A stretch of DNA of 6,514 bases from Pseudomonadota bacterium (GCA_015222985.1 JADFWI010000424.1:1-6514), one strand, 5' to 3'. Shown: positions 1 to 6,514, counted from the first letter of the stretch. The notes: a model not told the origin generated them from the sequence alone. Made by a program: numbers and translations.

Positions 1-306
1 AAAGGCATCAGCAAAGGTGTTGAACACGCCTCCCCAGTAGTACGGGAGCGCTCCGAAAAGCCCGGCGGCCGTCCACCCAATGGCCACCACTCCCATCCCC
101 TCCCGATGGCTCATCATCTCATCCTTGGCGTTTCTGAAAACAAAATAGAGCACCGCGCCGCTTCCAAGCGTAACCGCTATCGACTTGAAAAGCGGACCAA
201 CGCTTTCGTCCTGATAGAAGAGGCCAAAAAGGAGGGGAAAGACCATGGTCAATCCGAGAAAAATGGTCAAGATCCCGACTAGATGGAGCGTGTAGCGGAT
301 GCGCAT
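1..306 (-). CDS. trkH: Trk potassium uptake system membrane subunit TrkH (N-terminal part, truncated by window edge)
   Basis: TrkH forms the K+-translocating pore of the Trk uptake system in the inner membrane and works with the cytoplasmic regulator TrkA. Translation from the ATG at 306-304 gives 102 residues without a stop before the window ends, so only the first part of a protein usually near 480 residues is visible. It starts MRIRYTLHLVGILTIFLGL and shows three hydrophobic segments at about residues 5-31, 38-57 and 70-92. The third carries GALPYYWGG, like the GALP(F/Y) stretch that precedes the first pore loop in TrkH/KtrB proteins. The selectivity-filter segment itself lies beyond the edge. 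The ATG directly follows the trkA stop codon (TAA then ATG, no gap), and a GGAG ribosome-binding site lies inside the end of trkA at 316-319, nine bases before the start. Translational coupling with trkA is therefore likely. The identification rests on this N-terminal pattern plus the trkA neighbour. KtrB-type or TrkG-type naming is possible. Confidence 0.9.
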   Translation of the reverse strand, partial: MRIRYTLHLVGILTIFLGLTMVFPLLFGLFYQDESVGPLFKSIAVTLGSGAVLYFVFRNAKDEMMSHREGMGVVAIGWTAAGLFGALPYYWGGVFNTFADAF

Positions 307-1671
307 TTAGAAATACTCCAGCTTGACCATGAGGGCCTTTTCGACCTGAGGGATACCCTGGCGGGTAGAAAGGATAATGATTCGATCCTCCGGCAGGATG
401 ACGCTATCTCCTGTGGGGATGATCACTTCGTCCTCACGTATGATAGCCACAACCAACGCGCCTTGGGGGAAGGAGATCTTCTCGAGGGGTTTTCCGACAA
501 TATCAGAGGTTTCTAGGGCAATAGCTTCCAGGACCTCTGCTTCTTCCCCTTTGAGGGCCATGGCAGACAACACTTTGCCCCGGCGAACATATTGTAATAT
601 CGTATTGATTGCCGCAAGACGTGGGCTAACAACGTGTTCAAGACCGATGGCAGAAACCAGGGGAAAGTAGCCGAACTTACTAATGCGAGTCACGGTCTTA
701 TGCGCGCCCATCCGTTTGGCAAGAAGGGATGTAAGAATGTTGGTTTCTTCGTCTCCGGTGAGGGTTATCACCACGTCCATATCCTGGATGTTTTCCTCTC
801 GAAGGAGTTCTTGGTCGGAGCCATCCCCCTGCAGGACTACAACTTTGTCAAGGTGTTCTGCCAGGTCCCGGCAACGATCCGCATCTTTTTCAATCAGCTT
901 GGTATGTATGGAGTGTTTTTCAAGGGCCTTGGCAGTTTTGAGACCCAGATTGCCGCCTCCAACAAGGAGCACACGGTTAAAGGGTTCAGCCCGCTTGCCA
1001 AAAATCTTTAGGGCAGCCTTGAGTCCTTTTTCCTCTGAAACAAAGTAGACCAGATCCCCCTCCAGGATTTCGTCTTCCCCGGAAGGAATAATAAGTTCCT
1101 CATTCCTGATAATCGCTGCTACAAGGATTTTTTTCTGGCCGGCCTTGTTCCGGAAATCTATCAGCTTGGTGCCGGCCACCGGGCTATTTCCATCCAGGCG
1201 TACGCCAATAAACTTGATGCGACCGTCGGCAAATTCTCCCACATCCACAGCGCCGGGAACCCGAAGCAGCCTCTCAACCGTCTTGACCGCCTCGGCTTCT
1301 GGATTTATCATTACATCAATGCGATAGGGATCCTTGCTCAGGACGTCCTGGTGCATGAGATAATCTTCGCCTCTGATGCGGGCCAGTTTCATAGTAGCAG
1401 GAGATAGAACATTGGCAAAAAGGGAGGCGACCAGATTGGTCTCGTCGCTGTCAGTAACAGCCAGCATGATGTCGGCCCCTTTTATTCCTGCCTGCTCAAG
1501 GATGGCCGGACTACTCCCGCAACCCTGGACCGCCTGCACATCCAGGCTTTCAAAAACCCGGCGCAAAGCTCCCGCATCGTTGTCGATGACCACAACTTCC
1601 TTGTTTTCAAGGGCAAGACGGCTAGCAATGTGGAAGCCAACCTCACCCGCGCCAACAATGACAATTTTCAA
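307..1671 (-). CDS. trkA: Trk system potassium uptake regulatory protein TrkA
   Basis: TrkA is the peripheral cytoplasmic protein that binds NAD(H) and nucleotides and gates the TrkH potassium channel. The protein has 454 residues, close to the 458 of E. coli TrkA, and has the usual duplicated RCK layout. A first Rossmann fold has GAGEVG at residues 7-12 and an acidic strand end (VVVID, Asp30). A first RCK-C domain lies at about 138-218. A second Rossmann fold has GGGNLG at 238-243 and a matching acid in LIEKD near 261. A second RCK-C domain lies at about 370-450. I chose the TTG start at 1671-1669 because it gives MKIVIVGAGEVG, the normal beginning of the family, and because GGGAG at 1684-1680 sits eight bases upstream. 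An in-frame GTG at 1680 would add three residues but would overlap that Shine-Dalgarno sequence. trkH follows with no gap, which makes the pair a complete Trk unit. The family assignment is secure; the start codon is less so. Confidence 0.95.
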   Translation of the reverse strand: MKIVIVGAGEVGFHIASRLALENKEVVVIDNDAGALRRVFESLDVQAVQGCGSSPAILEQAGIKGADIMLAVTDSDETNLVASLFANVLSPATMKLARIRGEDYLMHQDVLSKDPYRIDVMINPEAEAVKTVERLLRVPGAVDVGEFADGRIKFIGVRLDGNSPVAGTKLIDFRNKAGQKKILVAAIIRNEELIIPSGEDEILEGDLVYFVSEEKGLKAALKIFGKRAEPFNRVLLVGGGNLGLKTAKALEKHSIHTKLIEKDADRCRDLAEHLDKVVVLQGDGSDQELLREENIQDMDVVITLTGDEETNILTSLLAKRMGAHKTVTRISKFGYFPLVSAIGLEHVVSPRLAAINTILQYVRRGKVLSAMALKGEEAEVLEAIALETSDIVGKPLEKISFPQGALVVAIIREDEVIIPTGDSVILPEDRIIILSTRQGIPQVEKALMVKLEYF

Positions 1672-1679
1672 TGTAATCA

Positions 1680-1684
1680 CTCCC
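1680..1684 (-). promoter_or_regulatory. Ribosome-binding site deciding the TTG start of trkA
   Basis: Reading the minus strand, GGGAG is followed by eight bases and then TTG AAA ATT GTC, which encodes the conserved TrkA N-terminus MKIV. The alternative GTG begins at the last G of this motif and so cannot use it. This spacing is the main reason for preferring the TTG start. Confidence 0.6.
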
Positions 1685-1686
1685 AG

Positions 1687-1728
1687 CTAAGTTAATCCGT
1701 AGGCGTTCAAGAGCCAAGTCCAGTCCAT
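1687..1728 (-). other. Possible 13-codon mini-ORF between rmuC and trkA
   Basis: Between the rmuC stop codon and the trkA start, the minus strand contains an ATG-initiated frame of 13 codons plus TAG that would encode MDWTWLLNAYGLT. It has a GAGG about eleven bases upstream, inside the last codons of rmuC, and it ends two bases before the trkA Shine-Dalgarno sequence. The peptide is hydrophobic and has two Trp. It could be a small leader whose translation delivers ribosomes to trkA, a decayed remnant of a larger gene, or chance. The same frame stays open upstream through the end of rmuC, which weakens any claim that it is a separate gene. I do not recognise the peptide. Confidence 0.2.
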
Positions 1729-1735
1729 TATGCGA

Positions 1736-3316
1736 TCATCCTCGGGCAGGGCCATTACTGATCCCCGAACTGTCACATTCGTTTGATGGGACGAGGCTGA
1801 TTTGGCGGGTTGTCTTTTCAACAGGATTGATAAGCGGAATTTCCGCGCCCTCCCTTTTTGTAATACCCACTTCAGTGAATTTTCGTGCCGAGGCCAAGAC
1901 TCTCCGTTCAAAAGAGCCGATGACCTGGTTATACGTTGATACACACCTCTGAACGTCTCGACCCAGCCTGTCCAGGTGTTCTGTCATTGTGTTGATTCTC
2001 TCGTAGAGCTCCTTGCCCAGGTTGCTAATGACTTCGGCGTTCTTGGCCATGGTTTCTTGTCGCCACCCAAAGGCCACGGCTTTGAGAAGAGAAATGAGGG
2101 TTGTTGGAGTGGCCAATATGACACCCTTATCCACACCTTCTTCGATGAGGCCGGGATTCTGTTCTAAGGCTGAGCTGAAGAAATTCTCTCCGGGTATGAA
2201 GAGGACCACAAATTCAGGGGTCGGCTGAAACTGTTCCCAGTAGCTCTTTTGCGAGAGTTTATTCATATGGGCCTGGATCTGTTTGGAATGGAGGACCAAC
2301 TTGCTTGCCCTTTCTTCCTCTGTTTCAGCTTCCAGGGCTTCCAGATAGGCAAGAAGCGGGGCCTTGGCATCCACTACAATCTGTCTCTCATTGGGGAGCC
2401 TCACAATCATATCAGGTCGCAAGCGACCTTGCTCGGTATCTCTGGTCTCTTGTTCAAAGAAATCACAGTATCTCAGCATACCTGCCAGTTCGGCAACTCT
2501 CCTTAAAGTAATTTCCCCCCACCTTCCACGCACCTGAGGGGTTCTGAGCGCCTTGACCAGATTCGCGGTTTCCTTATGCAGGAGCTGCTGAGTTGTCATA
2601 AGCGACCGAACCTGTTCTGTGAGGCCGCCATAGGCTTCCTGTCGAACCCTTTCCATATCCTGGACTTGCCTGTCATATTTTTCCAGCGATTCCTTAATGG
2701 GTTCGACAACCCGCTTCACCTCTTCCTGACGCAGTTCCAAATCGGCCCTGGCTGCCTCCTGGTACCTGGCAAGGGTCGCCGTTGCCAGGTCAAGAAAAGA
2801 TTCCTGGCTGTTTTTCAATGCTGTGGCAGAGATAGCCTGGAAGGTATCTGTGAGCTTTTGCTTTGCTTTCTCAAGCAATTGTAGCTTTTCTTCAGTTGCC
2901 AGTCGTTCTTTTTCTATGATGATTTCCAGTTTGGCCTGTTTCTCTCTCAGTTCCGTGATGTTTACTGTAAGATCTTTGACCTCGCCCGTCTTTTTTTCAA
3001 GCGCCTGTTGCACATGGCCCATCTGTTCAAGCTTGGCCTTGGCAGCAGAGCGCTCTTCAGAAATCTTTAGCATGTTGGCTTCAGCGTGGCTCAACTCTTC
3101 TTGCAAATGAGCAATCCTGCCGCTTTTTTCTTGGAGTTCTTTCTCTTTGCTCCGGACGGCCTCCTCCAATCGTGCAATTTCAGCGCTGTTCTGAGCAAGG
3201 ACCCTTGACGCCTTTACACTGATTCTTGACCTTGTCACCAGCCATGCAATCAGGCCACCAAAAACGCCGCCAAGAACAAATATTAGGATATAATTAAGAT
3301 AATCCACGGAGGGCAT
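1736..3316 (-). CDS. rmuC: DNA recombination protein RmuC homologue
   Basis: RmuC proteins limit recombination at inverted repeats in E. coli and are thought to be nucleases; the biochemical activity is poorly defined. This protein has 526 residues (E. coli 475). Residues 8-27 form a hydrophobic N-terminal membrane anchor, followed by basic residues (RSR). A long charged coiled coil spans about 35-230. The RmuC core at about 235-485 contains the family stretches RGRWGE (263-268), RPDMIVRLPN (300-309), VVDAKAPL (314-321), FIPGE (373-377) and LATPTTLISLLKAVAFGW (401-418). Asp302, Asp316 and Lys318 (PD...DxK) fit a PD-(D/E)xK nuclease core; this is inferred from spacing. The conserved end NPVEKTTRQ (497-505) is followed by about 20 Ser/Gly-rich residues. 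The ATG start is preceded by a weak AGG motif seven bases away. It lies 30 bases after the upstream DRTGG-protein gene and about 64 bases before trkA, so it is probably co-transcribed with both. A functional link with either neighbour is not evident. Confidence 0.95.
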   Translation of the reverse strand: MPSVDYLNYILIFVLGGVFGGLIAWLVTRSRISVKASRVLAQNSAEIARLEEAVRSKEKELQEKSGRIAHLQEELSHAEANMLKISEERSAAKAKLEQMGHVQQALEKKTGEVKDLTVNITELREKQAKLEIIIEKERLATEEKLQLLEKAKQKLTDTFQAISATALKNSQESFLDLATATLARYQEAARADLELRQEEVKRVVEPIKESLEKYDRQVQDMERVRQEAYGGLTEQVRSLMTTQQLLHKETANLVKALRTPQVRGRWGEITLRRVAELAGMLRYCDFFEQETRDTEQGRLRPDMIVRLPNERQIVVDAKAPLLAYLEALEAETEEERASKLVLHSKQIQAHMNKLSQKSYWEQFQPTPEFVVLFIPGENFFSSALEQNPGLIEEGVDKGVILATPTTLISLLKAVAFGWRQETMAKNAEVISNLGKELYERINTMTEHLDRLGRDVQRCVSTYNQVIGSFERRVLASARKFTEVGITKREGAEIPLINPVEKTTRQISLVPSNECDSSGISNGPARG

Positions 3317-3346
3317 TGTCTAACCTGCTCACTCTTGAGCTTGTGC

Positions 3347-4414
3347 TCACACACTGATCCCGAGTGAGTCATACAATCTCTCAAAATTGACCTTTTCCTC
3401 GATGAGGGTGATGCCGCAATAGACTTTTTCTTTTTCCCTCAGGCGAAGCTTGCCGGAGAGTTCCTCGACCTTTTTTGCCACTGAATAAGTGTCACCTCGA
3501 ACCACAACAATGGGTATGCCCTTCAACTCGGCTCTGGCAACCACAATTTCATTGGGATAAAGATTGCCTGTGAGGATAAGGCACTGCGTCATGGCCTCAA
3601 CGGCTGCCAGTTGTATATCGGCCCGATCGCCGCCCACAATCACCGCATTATTTCTGGTTTTCCTGATATATTCAAGGGCACGATCAACTTGCATCCCTCC
3701 GATCAGAAAGTGCTCGATCAGGCCATCCAGTTTATTGTGGCAGCAAAGTACATCCCCCGCAAGGGTTTCCGCTATATCTCCAATCATCACTGAGCCAAGG
3801 ACAGCATCCTCGGGAAGTATGCCAAAGACCGGGATTCCTTTCCGTTCAAGGAAGGGCACAATCAAGTCCTGGATCTTGTCTAAGTAGCCTGCGTGTACTC
3901 TGTTTATGATAGCTCCCAAGAGACGTTCCTCCACGACCCCCTGGGCATTCAAGACCGCATCCAAATAGAATTCCTTATCATAGTAATCCACCAAAAGGAC
4001 ACGGGCCTTGAGTCTTTCGATAATGTGATATCCTGATATGTCAAAAGCCATTCCTGACTCAAGCTTGCCTGCACCTCCAATGATCACCACATCTTTTTCT
4101 TGTGATACGGCTTCAAAGGCGTCCAGGATCTTCAGATCCAGTCCAGGACATTCACCACGGCAGCCATTCACCATCAGGTCGTGGGTCAAAACCACAGGGC
4201 AGAGTGTCTCCACCGGATCGTTCAACATAAGCACCCTGTGGATAAACCACGCGTCTTTATCAGTCAGCACACCGTCTATCTTAATAGGCAGCCGGCCAAA
4301 TGGCTTGAAATATCCCACCTTGAGCCCGTCTTTGAGGAACCGCTGACCTATTCCCATGACTGTCAGGTTTTTTCCTGAATACCCGGTTGTTGATCCTACG
4401 TATAGACAAACCAT
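3347..4414 (-). CDS. Stand-alone BioD-like/DRTGG-domain protein (phosphotransacetylase N-terminal type, no catalytic domain)
   Basis: This 355-residue protein resembles the non-catalytic N-terminal half of long phosphotransacetylases. Residues 1-215 form a dethiobiotin synthetase-like P-loop fold. Its glycine-rich loop is GSTTGYSGKN (7-16), followed by VGYFKPFGRLP (33-43), IIGGAGKLESG (111-121) and INRVH (170-174). Residues 228-325 form a DRTGG domain with the variant GGDRADIQ at 261-268 in place of the namesake motif. The acetyl/butyryl-transferase domain of true Pta is absent: the protein ends soon after the DRTGG region with its own stop. An enzymatic role is therefore unlikely as Pta; nucleotide sensing or regulation of acyl-CoA metabolism is an inference. 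The residue after the P-loop Lys is Asn16 rather than Ser/Thr. The ATG has GGGGAG nine bases upstream (4424-4429), and that site starts immediately at the stop codon of the acyl-CoA synthetase gene. This 15-base gap implies co-translation and perhaps a joint function. The family assignment is firm; the molecular role is unknown. Confidence 0.85.
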   Translation of the reverse strand: MVCLYVGSTTGYSGKNLTVMGIGQRFLKDGLKVGYFKPFGRLPIKIDGVLTDKDAWFIHRVLMLNDPVETLCPVVLTHDLMVNGCRGECPGLDLKILDAFEAVSQEKDVVIIGGAGKLESGMAFDISGYHIIERLKARVLLVDYYDKEFYLDAVLNAQGVVEERLLGAIINRVHAGYLDKIQDLIVPFLERKGIPVFGILPEDAVLGSVMIGDIAETLAGDVLCCHNKLDGLIEHFLIGGMQVDRALEYIRKTRNNAVIVGGDRADIQLAAVEAMTQCLILTGNLYPNEIVVARAELKGIPIVVVRGDTYSVAKKVEELSGKLRLREKEKVYCGITLIEEKVNFERLYDSLGISV

Positions 4415-4423
4415 TTTACCTGT

Positions 4424-4429
4424 CTCCCC
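4424..4429 (-). promoter_or_regulatory. Strong ribosome-binding site of the DRTGG-protein gene
   Basis: GGGGAG on the minus strand abuts the TGA stop of the synthetase gene (4432-4430) and is nine bases from the ATG at 4414. It supports the chosen start and suggests that ribosomes ending on the synthetase can re-initiate here. Confidence 0.6.
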
Positions 4430-6514
4430 TCACTCTTGTATGGTGATTCTGGCATCAACTGCCACTACGCCATGACCCTCCGGGCACACCAAGAGTGGAT
4501 TAATATCCGCCTCAACGATTTCAGGAAAGTCCATGGCCATCTGAGAGAGCCTCACAAGGGCATCCCTGATCCCTTCAATATCTGCAGGCGCCTCACCCCG
4601 CACCCCTCGCAGCAGCGGAAACGATCGGATTTCGCGGATCATTGCATCGGCGCTCTCAACGCTGAGCGGCGCAATCCTAAAGGACACATCTTTCAATACC
4701 TCAACATAGATTCCACCAAGGCCAAACATAACCATAGGGCCGAACTGCATGTCCCGGGTAATCCCCAGGATCACCTCCTTACCCTGTGTTACCATTTCCT
4801 GAACCATCACTCCCAGAATGCGCGCCTCTGGCTGCCGCAGTTGAATGTTCGAGGTTATATCAAAAAAGGCCTCTTCCACCGCGGCGTCGTTTTCGAGTTT
4901 GACGCGAACTCCCCCCATATCGCTCTTGTGGAGCACATCGGGTGAGGCAATCTTCATGACAACAGGATAACCGATCTCTGAAGCCGCCTTCACGGCCTCC
5001 CTGGTGGTCCCGGCAATCCGGCTTTCAGGTAGCCTGAATCCATATGCTCTCAAGATCTCCCTGGCTTCATTTTCGATTAGATCGTGTCGGTGCTGGTCGA
5101 TAACAGAGGCAAAGATCTCGCGCACCTTGCGGCCGTCTGCCTCAAAATTCCGGTATTGTCTTTCAGGCCTTTCTCGCCAGAGGCGATAGGAAAGCATGGC
5201 ATCCAAAGCTGCTATGGCATCTTCGGGATAGTCATAACTGGGTATTGAATGGTCTTGGAGGATCTTGCGAGCAGCCCGCACCTTCTTTTCTCCCATAAAG
5301 GACGTGACAATAGGTTTCTCAGCATCCTTGGCCAGCTTCGCGATCGCCTGCGCAACGGCCGCCGGGTCTACGGCTGCCGTTGGAGTCAAAAGCATCAACA
5401 CAGCGTGGATAGAGTCGTCATCAAGGACGACCTCCAGGGTTTTCTCGTATCTTTCATGTGATGCATCGCCTATGATATCTATGGGATTGTAAACGGAAGC
5501 TGTGGGCGGGAGAAACTCTCGGAGACGATCTGCCGTTTTCTTTCGAATCGGACTCAGGTGGAGTGAGCTTCTGTCAGAGGCGTCCGCGGCCAGGATGCCC
5601 GGGCCCCCGGAATTGGTAATAATGGCAAGACGAGGACCTTTGGGGAGAGGTTGACTGGCAAAGGCCATGGCGTATCCAAATAGAGACTGCATAGATCCGG
5701 CGCGTATGATACCGGATTGCTTGAAAGCTGCGTTGTAGGCATTCTCAGAGCCCGCCAAAGCGCCCGTGTGAGACGAAGCGGCCTTGGCCCCGGCGCTCGT
5801 GGTACCTGACTTAATAACAATGATTGGTTTTGTTTTGGAGACCTGGCGGGCCGTTTTCATGAAAAGCGGACCGTCCTCAACGCTTTCCAAATACCCGAGA
5901 ATCACACGGGTGTTGTCATCCTGCCCCATGGAAAGGATCATCTCCGCTTCTGAGATATCCATCTTATTGCCCAGACTGACAAATCTTGAAAAACCCACAT
6001 TTTCTCCCAAGGCCCAGTCAAGGATAGCCACACACATGGCGCCGGATTGGGAAAAAAACCCGATATGGCCATCAAGGGGCATCCCTGAAGCAAACGATGC
6101 ATTCAGGGGGCATATCGTGTCAATAATACCAAGGCAGTTGGGGCCTACCACCCGGATGCCCAACTCCCTGGCCCGTGTGGCCAGGTCCTTTTCCAGACGA
6201 GCCCCGTCGGGCCCGATTTCTTTAAAACCGGCTGTAATGATAACGACCGAATCGACCTTTTTCTTACCGCATTGCTCCACCACGCCCATAACGGCAGCGG
6301 CTGGCAGGGCAACAACCGCAAGGTCAATATCAGAGGGGACCGAAACCAGATCCGGGTATGCCCTGCGCCCCAGGATCTCCCGGGCCTTTGGATTTATGGG
6401 ATAGACAGCGCCGGTGTAGCCGTACCGGACGATATTGTTCAAAATATCGTAACCGATCTTGCCGGGCTTCTGTGAAGCCCCGACTACGGCAACAGAAGAA
6501 GGGTTGAAGAAGTG
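4430..6514 (-). CDS. ADP-forming acetate/acyl-CoA ligase, fused alpha and beta subunits (5' end outside window)
   Basis: The family interconverts acyl-CoA + ADP + Pi with acid + CoA + ATP in the cytoplasm, usually making ATP from acetyl-CoA in anaerobes. The frame stays open to the window edge, giving 694 visible residues; a TTG at 6442 lies inside the first Rossmann fold and is not the true start. Probably only a few N-terminal residues are missing. In visible numbering, a CoA-binding Rossmann domain begins with VAVVGAS (8-14) and includes PINPKA and VVGPNCLGI. A succinyl-CoA-ligase-like domain starts near 150 with GFFSQSGAMC and carries SHTGALAGS, whose His249 is the expected alpha phosphohistidine. 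A linking domain begins near 293 (LAIITNSGGPG). An ATP-grasp beta part covers about 479-691 with LHKSDMGG, whose His529 is the expected second phosphohistidine, and ends with EADINPLLV. Both histidines argue for an active ligase rather than a Pat-type acetyltransferase, and no GNAT domain is visible at the C-terminus. Acetate as substrate is inferred; other short or aryl acids are possible. Confidence 0.92.
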   Translation of the reverse strand, partial: HFFNPSSVAVVGASQKPGKIGYDILNNIVRYGYTGAVYPINPKAREILGRRAYPDLVSVPSDIDLAVVALPAAAVMGVVEQCGKKKVDSVVIITAGFKEIGPDGARLEKDLATRARELGIRVVGPNCLGIIDTICPLNASFASGMPLDGHIGFFSQSGAMCVAILDWALGENVGFSRFVSLGNKMDISEAEMILSMGQDDNTRVILGYLESVEDGPLFMKTARQVSKTKPIIVIKSGTTSAGAKAASSHTGALAGSENAYNAAFKQSGIIRAGSMQSLFGYAMAFASQPLPKGPRLAIITNSGGPGILAADASDRSSLHLSPIRKKTADRLREFLPPTASVYNPIDIIGDASHERYEKTLEVVLDDDSIHAVLMLLTPTAAVDPAAVAQAIAKLAKDAEKPIVTSFMGEKKVRAARKILQDHSIPSYDYPEDAIAALDAMLSYRLWRERPERQYRNFEADGRKVREIFASVIDQHRHDLIENEAREILRAYGFRLPESRIAGTTREAVKAASEIGYPVVMKIASPDVLHKSDMGGVRVKLENDAAVEEAFFDITSNIQLRQPEARILGVMVQEMVTQGKEVILGITRDMQFGPMVMFGLGGIYVEVLKDVSFRIAPLSVESADAMIREIRSFPLLRGVRGEAPADIEGIRDALVRLSQMAMDFPEIVEADINPLLVCPEGHGVVAVDARITIQE
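6429..6450 (-). repeat. Perfect inverted repeat, 8-bp arms and 6-base loop, inside the synthetase gene
   Basis: The left arm ACGATATT (6429-6436) and right arm AATATCGT (6443-6450) are exact reverse complements separated by six bases. The segment encodes visible residues 22-28 or so (DILNNIV) near the start of the gene. An mRNA hairpin could form here. It may be incidental to codon choice. Confidence 0.5.
6464..6480 (-). repeat. Perfect inverted repeat, 7-bp arms and 3-base loop, inside the synthetase gene
   Basis: GGGCTTC (6464-6470) and GAAGCCC (6474-6480) are exact reverse complements around a three-base loop. The segment covers the codons for GASQKP, just after the first Rossmann strand, and lies 13 bases from the neighbouring inverted repeat at 6429-6450. 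There is no T-tract after it in the direction of transcription, so it is not an intrinsic terminator. Confidence 0.5.

Noticed and set aside
634..1048. Overlapping plus-strand frames of 121 and 125 codons
   Set aside because: Both lie opposite the conserved trkA gene, and their translations look compositionally random.
1739..1944. Frame overlapping the end of rmuC as a separate gene
   Set aside because: It lies in a different frame on the same strand as conserved RmuC sequence. Only its last part beyond rmuC (1687-1728) is worth mention.
3336..3349. Small hairpin TGAGC-TTGT-GCTCA at the end of the DRTGG-protein gene as a terminator
   Set aside because: The stem has only five pairs and no T-tract follows in the direction of transcription.
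3347..4414. Calling this gene bioD or pta
   Set aside because: There is no transacetylase domain, and the DRTGG region and P-loop variant are not those of dethiobiotin synthetase.
4436..4945. 169-codon open frame on the plus strand
   Set aside because: It is antisense to the ATP-grasp part of the synthetase and has no recognisable motifs.
5784..6404. 206-codon open frame on the plus strand
   Set aside because: It is antisense to the well-supported synthetase gene and its translation shows no family pattern; it is a by-product of codon use on the other strand.
4430..6514. Reading the synthetase as a Pat-type protein acetyltransferase
   Set aside because: No GNAT domain is seen after the ATP-grasp part and both catalytic histidines are present. 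An N-terminal GNAT domain outside the window cannot be excluded, but it is unlikely.

Overview
The window is about 50% GC and is packed with protein-coding genes, all read from the minus strand. In transcription order, from high to low coordinates, they are: an ADP-forming acyl/acetyl-CoA synthetase (5' end beyond the right edge), a stand-alone BioD-like/DRTGG protein related to the N-terminal half of phosphotransacetylase, RmuC, TrkA, and the N-terminal part of TrkH (running off the left edge). The long plus-strand reading frames are antisense shadows. No tRNA, rRNA, CRISPR array, insertion sequence or convincing rho-independent terminator was seen, and no gap between genes exceeds about 65 bases.

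The gene content suggests an anaerobic bacterium, most likely of the Desulfobacterota (the former Deltaproteobacteria, such as sulfate reducers or syntrophs). In such organisms single-chain ADP-forming acetyl-CoA synthetases and stand-alone DRTGG proteins are common. This is an inference from gene content and protein style; no phylogenetic marker is present.

Layout: bases 4430-6514 encode the synthetase, with both expected phosphohistidine residues. Fifteen bases further on, 3347-4414 encode the BioD-like/DRTGG protein, which probably senses a nucleotide or regulates the synthetase. After 30 bases, 1736-3316 encode RmuC, a membrane-anchored coiled-coil protein with a PD-(D/E)xK-like core. A gap of about 64 bases holds a possible 13-codon open frame. 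Then 307-1671 encode TrkA, the peripheral NAD-binding regulator of potassium uptake. Its stop codon abuts the start of trkH at 306, the potassium-translocating membrane subunit.

The spacing fits one operon, or two overlapping transcription units: energy metabolism (synthetase and its partner), then RmuC, then potassium uptake (trkA-trkH). The trkA-trkH pair is a functional unit. The link of the other three genes to potassium uptake is positional only. The least ordinary items are the synthetase/DRTGG pairing without a phosphotransacetylase catalytic domain, the Asn in the P-loop of the DRTGG protein, two back-to-back perfect inverted repeats early in the synthetase gene, and the mini-frame before trkA.
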